Assembly (NCBI GenBank): GCA_040758525.1
Contig: JBFLVQ010000233.1
Location: 1-12,718, forward strand
From: JBFLVQ01 sp040758525
Lineage (GTDB): Bacteria > Acidobacteriota > Blastocatellia > Chloracidobacteriales > JADJPF01
DNA length: 12,718 nt
Direction of reading: 5' to 3'
The notes below the pieces were generated by a model that worked only from the letters and a program-made list of their open reading frames with translations, was not told the DNA's origin and ran no database searches. The first letter of the stretch is position 1; every line of letters begins with the position of its first letter. Made by a program: the position numbers and the translations under genes. This document shows, in pieces, positions 1-7,974 of this stretch.

Positions 1-117
1 AAGATAGTTATTCATAGAGAGGAGTGGAGAAGAGGCCTGGAGAGTAGCCTGCTTTTCAAAATGGTAAACAAGTTTTCCAAACCGTTTCAAACTGAAACCC
101 AAAATGAAAAAGTCTGA

Positions 118-146
118 TTGTTTCCATTGCCTTAGCTGGTTAGAAT
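118..146 (+). promoter_or_regulatory. Possible sigma70 promoter for the STAS gene
   Basis: TTGTTT (118-123) and TAGAAT (141-146) are separated by 17 bases. The -10 matches the consensus in 5 of 6 positions but the -35 only in 3 of 6. It lies about 75 bases before the STAS start. The rest of 1-223 shows no convincing gene, only a small GTTTCA/TGAAAC inverted repeat at 84-98. This is a weak prediction from spacing and base matches alone. Confidence 0.25.
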
Positions 147-223
147 ATCTCTGGCAACTCTGAAGTCGGCTCTAGTTGTGAGACCGACAACAAGATTCAA
201 AATATTCAATAATAAGGATATTT

Positions 224-568
224 ATGGTCACTATTAGCGAGCGTGAAACCGGCAATGTTGTAATATTGGACGTCAATGGCAAGCTGACTGGTAGTGAGAA
301 CTATAATGTACTCTCTACCAAAATCATGGAGTTGATTCATGATGGACATGCATTGTTTGTTTTCAATCTTAGCGAAGTTGCCAATGCCGACAGCACTGGG
401 ATCGGCGAGTTGATTGTATGTTTGAAAAGAGTTAAAGAGCGGGGTGGCGAATTGAAGATTGCCAATCCTTCACAGAAGCTGGAAAATCTACTACGCATCA
501 CCAATTTGGAAAGAATCTTCGATATTCATCCAACTGAGCGGTCTGCTTTGCGTAGTTTTGGTCACTGA
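224..568 (+). CDS. STAS-domain anti-sigma factor antagonist (SpoIIAA/RsbV-like)
   Basis: This is a 114-residue single-domain STAS protein, the usual size for the SpoIIAA/RsbV family. The diagnostic phosphorylation motif DSTGIG is at residues 56-61, and Ser57 is the residue a partner RsbW/SpoIIAB-type kinase would phosphorylate. The N-terminal beta strands (residues 2-22) and the loop GGELKIANP (about 74-82) fit the fold. In known family members the unphosphorylated form binds the anti-sigma kinase and frees a sigma factor; the phosphorylated form cannot. The start is supported by AAGGA at 214-218, five bases before the ATG. No anti-sigma kinase or sigma gene is adjacent, so its partner must be encoded elsewhere. 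It converges on the next gene with a 10-base gap and no visible terminator. Family assignment is firm; the partner and the regulated process are unknown. Confidence 0.9.
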   Translation: MVTISERETGNVVILDVNGKLTGSENYNVLSTKIMELIHDGHALFVFNLSEVANADSTGIGELIVCLKRVKERGGELKIANPSQKLENLLRITNLERIFDIHPTERSALRSFGH

Positions 569-578
569 TAGCAGAGTT

Positions 579-1001
579 CTACTCTTGCCGGGATACTATT
601 TTAGTTTGAGTAGGTTCAACAATAACTGGGACAAACTCCTGTATCGTGTCATGTACGGTGAGCTTGTTAACTAGCAGCCGTCCAGCTTTGTCTCGTACCA
701 GTTTCAGTTTGGCAGTAGTGCCAGGAACAAGTTCTTCCAAATAAGCTTTGCGAGTTTTATACGGTGGCCGACGATGTTTTTTGCGTAGTTCTGAGTAACG
801 AGTAAGCCAGACCACCATCTGTTCGCCACCTGTATCGCTAATAATCAAGTAGTCTTGTTTGGTTTTTAGCAGTGTTGCGCGTAGTATTATTTCCGTTCCT
901 GTTGCATATACTGCCGCACGCTTCGTATAATAATCACGTTGTGCAAAAGTGGGAGTATTACTGACTAATAACAAAAGTAAAAAGATCATTGCAAGCCTCA
1001 T
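579..1001 (-). CDS. Small secreted protein of unknown function
   Basis: This 140-residue protein has a clear Sec signal peptide: a short positive start, a hydrophobic run over about residues 4-13, and a likely cleavage after TFA at residue 20. The mature part is strongly basic and mixed alpha/beta in character, with no cysteines and no motif that I recognise. Alternating hydrophobic segments (residues 34-66 and about 92-120) suggest a small beta-rich periplasmic domain. A GGAGG stands nine bases before the ATG on the minus strand and supports the start. It is divergent from the zinc-ribbon kinase, with a 150-base gap that may hold both promoters, and convergent with the STAS gene. I cannot assign a function. 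A periplasmic or cell-surface location is the only supported statement. Confidence 0.75.
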   Translation of the reverse strand: MRLAMIFLLLLLVSNTPTFAQRDYYTKRAAVYATGTEIILRATLLKTKQDYLIISDTGGEQMVVWLTRYSELRKKHRRPPYKTRKAYLEELVPGTTAKLKLVRDKAGRLLVNKLTVHDTIQEFVPVIVEPTQTKIVSRQE

Positions 1002-1151
1002 AATTTCAGTCCTCCAACAAGGGATATTGCAAAGCCTGTTCCTAGTGGTACAGGTAGTCTATTTTCACTTATCTTTACTGAAAAATTAGGATATATTGAA
1101 AGACAATAAAATGTTTGTCTAACAGACCTTCGCCGGTAGGTTTGGATAGCT

Positions 1152-2984
1152 ATGATAATGCAGTGTCCGCAATGTCTAAAGGCATTCCCTCAGGAGAAAA
1201 GTTTTTGTCCTTTTGATGGTAGTCCTCTACTAGAGGCAAAGGACCGTGCCGATTACGCTGGCTATATTATCGATAATAAATATGAACTAGATGAAAAGAT
1301 CGGCGAAGGTACGACTGGCACTATCTACAAGGCTACTCACCTACAGCTACAAGCACCTGTCGCAATCAAGCTGATGCGGCGCGATCTGGTAAACAACCCT
1401 ACCGCAATTGAACGCTTCCGCCGTGAAGCTTATGCTGCCATGAAGATCCGTCACCCAAATGCAATTGCAGTAATGGATTTTGGTATTACTGCAGATGATC
1501 TTGTTTATGTGGTGATGGAATTTCTTGTTGGTATGCCACTCTCAGACCGTCTCAACGAGCGTGGACGACTCGGTTTCTTAGAAGCCAATAACATAATTCA
1601 GCAAGTCTGTGCTGTCCTTAATATCGCACATTCGCGTGGTATCATCCATCGTGATCTAAAGCCAGATAATATATTTTTGCATTTTGAAGATGGCCAAGAG
1701 ACGGTCAAAGTAGTTGATTTTGGCATTGCTAAACTGATCCAGGTGTTAGATGGTATGGTGGCTAATAATCTCACTGGTATGGGATCTGTGATCGGCACAC
1801 CACATTACATCTCACCAGAACAGTGTACTGCACGCAATATAGATCCACGCTCGGATATATACAGCCTAGGAATAATTCTCTATCGCATGCTTACTGGTCA
1901 ATTACCTTTTGAAGGACCAAATTCAATGTCTGTTATCTACAAACAGGTAACCGAACCCCCCAAGCCTCTTTATGAGGTAGCCGCAGATATTCCGGCATTA
2001 CTCAATGCTGTGGTAATGCGTGCATTGGAGAAGGACCCCGAGCTACGTCCGCCTGATGTGATAACCTTTGCGCACGAGTTGGCAGCTTCGGTCAAGGTAG
2101 TTACTGAACAAGAGTTCCAGAAAGTCTTTCTTAATGCTACCGATGAAGATTTGGAGGCGGCGGTACTGCTTACCCTAGATGTCTCTGGTTCTCCACTAGA
2201 CCGCAGTGGACGTTTCCGTTTTGATCCTAACAGCGGCAAATTACGACTCTTCAGTGGTGATCTTAGCCAAGCAGAAGTGCACGAGGCGCATGCTGTCGAT
2301 ATTATCCCCGATCCTGATTCACCAGAACCACCAATAGAGCACACAGGCAGTTTTGCTGCTATCTCTACAGCGGTGCATAATCCACTGCATGGCCGCTTTC
2401 CTGAATGCGATCTTGCCTCAGTAATTCATACATTGATAGGTTTGCGAGTGACCGGATCACTACTTGTCTATACAACTAGTGGGGCCGCACGCGACTTAGT
2501 GAAAAATAATAGTCATGAAGCCCTGCCACCCCCTTTTTGTAGTATCTTTTTTGATCAAGGTAATGTGCATACCGCTAAGTTGGGAGTGCGTATGGGCAGT
2601 GAAGCCTTCTTTCAGCTCTTCCAGATGCCTGTACAGGGTAGCTATATCTTCAAGCCTGCTCTTTTAATAGATGAATTGCATAATCTTGAGCCGATCACAT
2701 TGAGTGGCGAAGATCTTTGGCAAGAAGCAATCACCTTGAAGATAGAATTGGAAGAGTATCGCGAGATCTACCCTGATCTATTGACCCAGATTGAAGTCTG
2801 TAGCGAGCGACTGATCTGGAAAGATAAGTCTACCTATTCTCTTGCTGATACTATTTGGTATCTATTGCAACAAGGTGAGCCAAATCTTGCCAAACTGCTT
2901 GCTAAGGCGCCTTGTTGTAATGCTAAAACCTTTCGAATTATCACTCTGCTACTATCTACCGAACAGATCCGTCTTATTGAGTAG
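1152..2984 (+). CDS. Soluble Ser/Thr protein kinase with N-terminal zinc ribbon and C-terminal DUF4388-like domain
   Basis: The protein has 610 residues in three parts. Residues 5-24 form a small zinc-ribbon-like knuckle with C5, C8, C19 and a CPxDG turn. Residues about 44-310 are a Hanks-type kinase. Its visible elements are the glycine loop GEGTTGTIY (51-59), the VAIK lysine K73, the alpha-C glutamate E92, HRDLKPDN (166-173, catalytic D168), DFG (189-191) and a SPE motif (221-223). All catalytic residues are present and HRD marks it as an RD kinase. Residues about 414-510 resemble DUF4388, a domain often fused to bacterial signalling proteins. No membrane segment is visible, so the kinase is probably cytosolic, unlike PknB-type receptors. 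GGA at 1144-1146 favours the ATG at 1152 over the one at 1158. The substrate is unknown. The STAS gene lies nearby but on the far side of a divergent pair, so a functional link is only speculative. Confidence 0.92.
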   Translation: MIMQCPQCLKAFPQEKSFCPFDGSPLLEAKDRADYAGYIIDNKYELDEKIGEGTTGTIYKATHLQLQAPVAIKLMRRDLVNNPTAIERFRREAYAAMKIRHPNAIAVMDFGITADDLVYVVMEFLVGMPLSDRLNERGRLGFLEANNIIQQVCAVLNIAHSRGIIHRDLKPDNIFLHFEDGQETVKVVDFGIAKLIQVLDGMVANNLTGMGSVIGTPHYISPEQCTARNIDPRSDIYSLGIILYRMLTGQLPFEGPNSMSVIYKQVTEPPKPLYEVAADIPALLNAVVMRALEKDPELRPPDVITFAHELAASVKVVTEQEFQKVFLNATDEDLEAAVLLTLDVSGSPLDRSGRFRFDPNSGKLRLFSGDLSQAEVHEAHAVDIIPDPDSPEPPIEHTGSFAAISTAVHNPLHGRFPECDLASVIHTLIGLRVTGSLLVYTTSGAARDLVKNNSHEALPPPFCSIFFDQGNVHTAKLGVRMGSEAFFQLFQMPVQGSYIFKPALLIDELHNLEPITLSGEDLWQEAITLKIELEEYREIYPDLLTQIEVCSERLIWKDKSTYSLADTIWYLLQQGEPNLAKLLAKAPCCNAKTFRIITLLLSTEQIRLIE

Positions 2985-3016
2985 ATCGAATTAACTATTA
3001 CCTTATTACTATCCTA

Positions 3017-3032
3017 GAGAAAAATATTTCTC
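3017..3032 (+). terminator. Weak hairpin after the kinase gene
   Basis: GAGAAA and TTTCTC pair across a four-base AATA loop 33 bases after the kinase stop. A run of T follows about 12 bases later. The stem is short and AT-rich, so it could be a poor terminator or chance. It lies in the 316-base gene-free stretch 2985-3300, which otherwise holds the mini-ORF at 3115-3143 and AT-rich sequence without a convincing promoter. Confidence 0.3.
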
Positions 3033-3114
3033 ATATCTGAGCCTTTTTTAGTTCTATTCACGCTCTTTTTACTATAACCAACAATATTAAATTTAACTCA
3101 TGACGAGATTCAAC

Positions 3115-3143
3115 TAAGGAGGTATTCTATGTATTACACATAG
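3115..3143 (+). other. Four-codon mini-ORF behind a perfect Shine-Dalgarno, itself a hairpin
   Basis: TAAGGAGGT (3115-3123) is a perfect match to the bacterial anti-Shine-Dalgarno sequence. Six bases after the last G of AGGAGG stands ATG (3129), and the frame reads Met-Tyr-Tyr-Thr-stop. The ORF overlaps a 6-bp inverted repeat, CTATGT (3127-3132) and ACATAG (3138-3143), which would place the start codon in a stem and the stop codon in the opposite arm. It stands 158 bases before the M16 peptidase start. It may be a leader peptide, an attenuator-like element, a decoy ribosome site, or the remnant of a lost gene. Function is inference; the sequence elements are seen directly. Confidence 0.4.
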
Positions 3144-3300
3144 TGAGACTAATAAGATAACAACAGTGAGTAAACTATTATAAAGTTCTCCTCAGTCAAG
3201 GCATATCTCTAAAGTATAGAGGTGAACCTGGCTGGGTATGTGTACGTATACTATTCGACAACACCGCTTTCCGCTTTATTTCAAATGGAGGATAAATATT

Positions 3301-6051
3301 ATGTTGAGAAAGAGTGCCAAGCTCGCTCTGTGCAGTCTGGCCGTATTTGCCATCCTGGTCTTTACCAGACTCGCATCCGGACAGGGCACAGAAATTAACA
3401 TCCCTTACCAGAAGTTTGTTCTTGATAATGGTCTTACACTCATTGTCCATGAGGATCGTAAAGCGCCTATTGTCGCCGTCAATGTCTGGTATCACGTCGG
3501 TTCCAAAAACGAGAAGATTGGCAAAACCGGCTTTGCACACCTGTTTGAGCACCTGATGTTCAATGGTAGCGAGAATTATAATGATGACTATTTTCAGGCC
3601 TTTGAGCGTATAGGCGCCACCGATCAGAATGGCACCACCAACAATGACCGCACCAACTATTTCCAGAATGTGCCCACCTCCGCACTAGATATCGCACTAT
3701 GGATGGAGTCAGATCGTATGGGGCATCTACTAGGCGCTATCAATCAAGCAAAACTTGACGAACAGCGTGGCGTTGTACAGAACGAAAAGCGGCAAGGCGA
3801 GAATCAACCCTATGGCTTGGCTTACAACCTGATCACGGAGAACACTTATCCAGCCTCTCACCCTTACTCCTGGACTGTAATCGGTTCTATGGAGGATCTC
3901 AATGCGGCCTCTCTTAATGATGTGCAGGAATGGTTCAAAACCTATTATGGCGCTGCCAATGCAGTGATTGTACTAGCCGGAGATATTGATGCTAAGACTG
4001 CTAAGGAGAAGGTAGAGAAGTATTTTGGTGATATCCCGGCAGGGCCGCCAGTGGCCAAGCATCAGACCTGGATTGCCAAGATGACTGGCACAAAGCGCCA
4101 GAAGATGCAAGATCGTGTCCCACAAGCGCGTATCTTCAAGGTCTGGAATATTCCTGAATGGGGTTCGCTAGCATCCAATTACCTTAATTTAGCCAGTGAT
4201 GTGCTTGGCAGTGGTAAGACTTCGCGACTCTATAAACGACTTGTCTATGATGATCAGATTGCCACTAATGTTTCCGTCTATCTTGATCTAAATGAGATCG
4301 GTGGACAGTTTGTCATTGATGCAATGGCACGCCCAGGTGAAGATCTTAGCAAAGTTGAAAAGGCGATTGATGAGGAATTGACCAAGTTTCTTGCCGAAGG
4401 TCCTACCCCCGCAGAGTTACAACGTGTGAAAACACAATATCGTGCCAACTTTATACGTGGTATTGAGCGCATAGGCGGTTTCGGTGGTAAGTCAGATGTG
4501 TTAGCACAAAATCAGATCTATGGTGGCAGCCCAGACTTCTATAAAACCACACTACAACGTATACAAGCAGCAACGGCAGTGGATATAAAGGGCAGTGCGA
4601 ACCGTTGGCTCTCTGATGGCACCTATGTTTTAGAGGTGCATCCTTTCCCAACCTACAAAACAACTAATGCCAGTGTAGATCGCTCGAAATTGCCTCAGGC
4701 AGGCACACCACCTGAGTTAAAGCTGCCTAAGTTGCAACGTACTACCCTTTCAAACGGTCTCAAGGTTGTGCTAGCACAACGGCAGACGATCCCTGCAGTC
4801 AATCTCAACCTTATGGTTGATGCTGGTTATGCTTCTGATCAGTTCGCCATTGCTGGCACTGCTAGTCTCGCTATGGGTATGCTTGATGAGGGCACTAAGA
4901 CCCGTAACGCACTTCAGATCAGCGAACAACTAGATATGTTAGGGGCACAACTGTTTGCTGGTTCAAATCTGGATATGTCCACCATCTATATGTCTGCGTT
5001 AAGAGAAAATCTCGATACCTCATTGGAACTGTTTGCCGATGTAATCTTAAATCCCTCATTCCCTGAAGAGGATTTCAAGCGTCAACAGAAACAACAATTG
5101 GCAAGGATACAGCGCGAGAAGGCTCAACCTGTGCAAATAGCCCTGCGTATCTTTCCTAGCCTGCTCTATGGTAAGGGGCATGCCTATGGTAATCCCTTTA
5201 CCGGCTCAGGAACGGAAGAGACCGTCTCCAAACTTACTACCGCAGATCTACGCAAATTCCATGAGACCTGGTTCAAACCTAACAACGCAACCCTTGTAGT
5301 TGTAGGTGATATCACTTTGGATGAGCTTAAACCTAAACTTGAGAAGCTCTTTGCTGGTTGGAAACAAGGCAATGTGCCCCAGAAGAACCTCAATACTGTT
5401 AACCACCAACCCAAATCGACCGTCTATGTGGTGGATAAACCCGGTTCTATCCAATCAATTATTCTTGCTGGTCATATTGCTCCCCCCACTGCCAATCCTA
5501 ATGAGGTTGCCATTGAGACAATGAATAACATTCTTGGTGGGCTCTTTACTTCACGAGTAAATATGAATCTACGCGAGGATAAACATTGGTCCTATGGTGC
5601 GCTTACGCTGCTATTTGGCGCACGAGGACAACGTCCCTTTATTACCTATGCGCCAGTACAGACCGATAAGACAAAAGAGTCTATGATGGAATTGAATAAA
5701 GAGCTACGTGGACTGCTTGGGTCACGACCAGCCTCTGCAGAAGAGTTGGCCAAGGTGCAGAATAATCAGACCCTCAGTCTGCCTGGATCACGTGAGACTA
5801 TGGATGCAGTAATGTTCTCTATCAACGATATCGTCCAATATGGTCTACCGGATGACTATTATGAGACCTACCCCAATAAGGTGAGATCGCTCAAGCTTAA
5901 CGATATTGCCAATGCTGCTAACCTGGTATTGAAGCCAGATAATCTAGTCTGGGTAGTAGTAGGCGATCGTGCCAAGATAGAAGCAGGAGTGCGTGAACTA
6001 GGTCTAGGTGAGATCAAAATTATCGATGCGGACGGTAAGTCCACACAATAA
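3301..6051 (+). CDS. Secreted M16-family (pitrilysin-like) zinc metallopeptidase
   Basis: This 916-residue protein is built of two M16 repeats, the usual length for two-repeat periplasmic members. Residues 1-27 are a signal peptide with positive residues before a hydrophobic core. The active N-terminal half carries the inverted zinc motif HLFEH (80-84: H80, E83, H84) and the downstream ligand glutamate at about E162 in VQNEKR. The second repeat starts near residue 481 (TLSNGLKVVLAQ). In place of HxxEH it has a GTASLAM-type stretch, so it is the non-catalytic clamp half typical of the family. The ATG at 3301 is chosen because GGAGG lies at 3287-3291 and the signal peptide begins there. An in-frame ATG at 3238 would add 21 uncharacteristic residues. 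The expected role is peptide degradation in the periplasm. It is monocistronic and ends at a strong terminator. Confidence 0.95.
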   Translation: MLRKSAKLALCSLAVFAILVFTRLASGQGTEINIPYQKFVLDNGLTLIVHEDRKAPIVAVNVWYHVGSKNEKIGKTGFAHLFEHLMFNGSENYNDDYFQAFERIGATDQNGTTNNDRTNYFQNVPTSALDIALWMESDRMGHLLGAINQAKLDEQRGVVQNEKRQGENQPYGLAYNLITENTYPASHPYSWTVIGSMEDLNAASLNDVQEWFKTYYGAANAVIVLAGDIDAKTAKEKVEKYFGDIPAGPPVAKHQTWIAKMTGTKRQKMQDRVPQARIFKVWNIPEWGSLASNYLNLASDVLGSGKTSRLYKRLVYDDQIATNVSVYLDLNEIGGQFVIDAMARPGEDLSKVEKAIDEELTKFLAEGPTPAELQRVKTQYRANFIRGIERIGGFGGKSDVLAQNQIYGGSPDFYKTTLQRIQAATAVDIKGSANRWLSDGTYVLEVHPFPTYKTTNASVDRSKLPQAGTPPELKLPKLQRTTLSNGLKVVLAQRQTIPAVNLNLMVDAGYASDQFAIAGTASLAMGMLDEGTKTRNALQISEQLDMLGAQLFAGSNLDMSTIYMSALRENLDTSLELFADVILNPSFPEEDFKRQQKQQLARIQREKAQPVQIALRIFPSLLYGKGHAYGNPFTGSGTEETVSKLTTADLRKFHETWFKPNNATLVVVGDITLDELKPKLEKLFAGWKQGNVPQKNLNTVNHQPKSTVYVVDKPGSIQSIILAGHIAPPTANPNEVAIETMNNILGGLFTSRVNMNLREDKHWSYGALTLLFGARGQRPFITYAPVQTDKTKESMMELNKELRGLLGSRPASAEELAKVQNNQTLSLPGSRETMDAVMFSINDIVQYGLPDDYYETYPNKVRSLKLNDIANAANLVLKPDNLVWVVVGDRAKIEAGVRELGLGEIKIIDADGKSTQ

Positions 6052-6063
6052 TAGTTATGAACG

Positions 6064-6099
6064 ACAAGTGACGAGTAGAATTAATCTCTCGTCACTTGT
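6064..6099. terminator. Bidirectional intrinsic terminator between convergent genes
   Basis: A perfect 12-bp inverted repeat, ACAAGTGACGAG (6064-6075) and CTCGTCACTTGT (6088-6099), has a 12-base AT-rich loop. A further G-T pair at 6063/6100 is possible. It fills the gap between the M16 peptidase stop (6051) and the transaldolase stop (6108). On the plus strand it is followed by TATTTAG. It is well placed to stop transcription from both sides, although neither flank has a long T run. Confidence 0.7.
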
Positions 6100-6107
6100 T
6101 ATTTAGC

Positions 6108-6758
6108 CTATTTGCCTTGGGTTTTGTTCCAATCAGCAAGGAACCGTTCAATACCTATGTCGGTAAGCGGGTGCTTGGTCAGTTGTTCAATCACTTTGAA
6201 GGGCAATGTGGCAACGTGCGCGCCCAATCGTGCGGCTTCAACGATATGTATAGGATGACGTACACTGGCCACCAAGATCTCGGTAGTGAAACCATAATTC
6301 TTAAATATCTGTACTAGATCTGAGATCATAGCCATGCCATCGTGGGCAATATCATCAAGCCGACCAACAAAAGGGCTAACAAAAGACGCGCCCGCTTTGG
6401 CTGCTAGTATTGCTTGAGGCACAGAGAAGACCAGGGTTACATTGGTCTTGATCTTCTCACTACTCAACTGGCGTACAGTTTTAAGACCATCTTTTGTGAG
6501 GGGAACCTTCACTGTGACATTTGGGTGTATTGCGGCTAGTTCATGAGCTTCGCGCAACATTCCTTGATAATCAAGCGCGACCACTTCGGCAGAGATTGGA
6601 CCGTTTACAATTGAACAAATCTTATATATATGCTCCTTAAAATCGACACGTCCCTCTTTAGCAACTAACGAAGGGTTGGTCGTAACACCGTCAATCACGC
6701 CTAGCTCATTGGCTTCTTGAATCTCGCTAAGATTAGCGCTATCAATAAATATTTTCAT
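6108..6758 (-). CDS. tal: Small transaldolase of the TalC/MipB (FSA-like) subfamily
   Basis: This 216-residue TIM-barrel class I aldolase belongs to the short transaldolase / fructose-6-phosphate aldolase family and has the usual length. Visible landmarks are the phosphosugar-site TTNPSL (26-31), the Schiff-base lysine K84 in VTVKVP, the TNVTLVFS strand (105-112) and FVSPFVGRLDD (126-136). By comparison with E. coli FsaA as I recall it, the FSA residues Gln59 and Tyr131 correspond here to Glu58 and Phe130. Those are the residues of true transaldolases. I therefore call transaldolase (sedoheptulose-7-phosphate plus glyceraldehyde-3-phosphate to erythrose-4-phosphate plus fructose-6-phosphate, pentose phosphate pathway, cytosol) rather than fructose-6-phosphate aldolase. 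An AGGAGG sits before the ATG. It is divergent from the cysteine desulfurase with a 73-base gap. Confidence 0.92.
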   Translation of the reverse strand: MKIFIDSANLSEIQEANELGVIDGVTTNPSLVAKEGRVDFKEHIYKICSIVNGPISAEVVALDYQGMLREAHELAAIHPNVTVKVPLTKDGLKTVRQLSSEKIKTNVTLVFSVPQAILAAKAGASFVSPFVGRLDDIAHDGMAMISDLVQIFKNYGFTTEILVASVRHPIHIVEAARLGAHVATLPFKVIEQLTKHPLTDIGIERFLADWNKTQGK

Positions 6759-6787
6759 TTATCATCCTCCTAGATGGGATAAGCTAT

Positions 6788-6798
6788 ATTGTAACAAT
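6788..6798. promoter_or_regulatory. Small palindrome in the tal / desulfurase divergent intergenic region
   Basis: ATTGTAACAAT (6788-6798) is an 11-base palindrome around a central A. It lies in the short divergent gap that must hold both promoters. A second palindrome with the same TGTAACA core occurs at 10520-10534. It could be an operator, but short palindromes in AT-rich DNA also arise by chance. Confidence 0.2.
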
Positions 6799-6831
6799 TT
6801 ATAAATACTGAAAACAACGAGGCTAAGGTTT

Positions 6832-7959
6832 ATGAATAAGATCTATCTTGACTATAATGCCACTACACCACTTGATACGGCTGTGCTCGACACTATGATG
6901 CCTTATTTAACTACACATTTTGGTAATGCCATGAGTTTTCATAGCTTTGGTCAAGAGGCTGCACATGCGCTAGACACAGCGCGTACACAGATCGCAGCAT
7001 TGCTTAACAGCAGACCTGCCGAAGTTGTCTTTACTAGCGGAGGCACGGAGAGCAATAACATGGCTATTCGTGGAGTCGCTTATGCACGGCGAGCACATGG
7101 TAACCATATAATCACAACTCAGATTGAGCATCCCTCGATTATCAAGGTCTGCCGTGAATTGGAAAATGAAGGCTATCAGGTGACTTTCCTCAGTGTAGAC
7201 CGTTTTGGTCTAATAGATATCGAGGAACTACGTGCGGCAATAAATGCACGTACTATCCTAATTAGTGTTATGCACGCTAATAATGAGGTAGGCACTTTAC
7301 AACCAATCGCCCCCATAGGCGAGTTGGCACATAAACACAAAATCTACTTCCATTGTGATGCTGCTCAGTCAATTAGCAAAGTCCCTATTGATGTAGCAGC
7401 ATTACATATAGATTTATTGACTGTAGCCGCACATAAGTTTTATGGCCCTAAAGGCATTGGCGCACTGATAGTACGTGAAGGAGTGGCCCTGCATCCCTTT
7501 ATGCTTGGTGCTGGTCATGAAGGCGGTAGACGTGCTGGTACAGTCAATGTGGCAGGAGCAGTTGGTCTAGGTAAAGCTTGTGAAATCGCCCACAGCAGTG
7601 GCGCCACCATCATAGCCGAGGTGAAGAGACTGCGTGACTGTTTTCATGCTGCGCTTGCTCGCGAGTTACCCAATATTCTGCTCAATGGCCATCCTACTGA
7701 ACGTCTGCCTAATACTCTCAATCTCAGCTTCCCTGGCTGTGATGGTCAAGAGATTCTCATCTCAAGTGGTGTCGCGGCTTCGCTAGGTGCTGCCTGTCAC
7801 ACCAGTTCACGTGAGCCCTCAGCAGTATTGTCAGCAATGGGTGTGAGTCGTGAAGATGCTCTAGGCGCAATACGCTTCAGTTTCGGCAAAATGACCGACG
7901 AGAATCAGGTCTTGCGCGCTGCCTCGCTGATTGTTCAGGCAGCGCGCCATAACCAATAA
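6832..7959 (+). CDS. Cysteine desulfurase / selenocysteine-lyase-like PLP enzyme (NifS/IscS family)
   Basis: This 375-residue fold-type I PLP enzyme has the size of NifS/IscS proteins. It starts with YLDYNATTP (5-13). The PLP-site residues are visible as SGGTESNN (69-76), H100, D176, Q179 and the Schiff-base lysine K202 in AHKFYGPKG. The catalytic cysteine is C322 in SLGAACHTSSREPSAVL. The GAACH form of this loop differs from the IscS form (SGSACTS) and resembles the loop I recall from animal selenocysteine lyases (GAACHS). The enzyme should release sulfur (or selenium) from cysteine (or selenocysteine) as an enzyme-bound persulfide (or selenide) and leave alanine. No iscU, iscA, suf or selD gene is adjacent, so the acceptor cannot be inferred. 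A GAGG at 6819-6822, nine bases upstream, supports the start. The gene converges on the next one with a 15-base gap. Confidence 0.93.
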   Translation: MNKIYLDYNATTPLDTAVLDTMMPYLTTHFGNAMSFHSFGQEAAHALDTARTQIAALLNSRPAEVVFTSGGTESNNMAIRGVAYARRAHGNHIITTQIEHPSIIKVCRELENEGYQVTFLSVDRFGLIDIEELRAAINARTILISVMHANNEVGTLQPIAPIGELAHKHKIYFHCDAAQSISKVPIDVAALHIDLLTVAAHKFYGPKGIGALIVREGVALHPFMLGAGHEGGRRAGTVNVAGAVGLGKACEIAHSSGATIIAEVKRLRDCFHAALARELPNILLNGHPTERLPNTLNLSFPGCDGQEILISSGVAASLGAACHTSSREPSAVLSAMGVSREDALGAIRFSFGKMTDENQVLRAASLIVQAARHNQ

Positions 7960-7974
7960 TTACCCCAGACTCTC

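Noticed and set aside
61..117. 18-codon frame before the STAS gene
   Set aside because: No ribosome site at a useful distance and no recognisable sequence; likely chance.
1117..1127. GTCT-AAC-AGAC palindrome before the kinase gene as an operator
   Set aside because: The arms are only 4 bp and no clear promoter overlaps; not distinguishable from chance.
1970..2344. 124-codon minus-strand frame inside the kinase gene
   Set aside because: It is antisense to a well-supported coding region; the serine-rich composition is typical of a shadow frame.
3238..3300. Upstream ATG extending the M16 peptidase by 21 residues
   Set aside because: It has no good ribosome site, while the ATG at 3301 has GGAGG at good spacing and starts a proper signal peptide.
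5184..5454. Minus-strand open frames of 68-76 codons inside the M16 gene
   Set aside because: They are shadows of a clearly coding plus-strand gene, without ribosome sites or recognisable domains.
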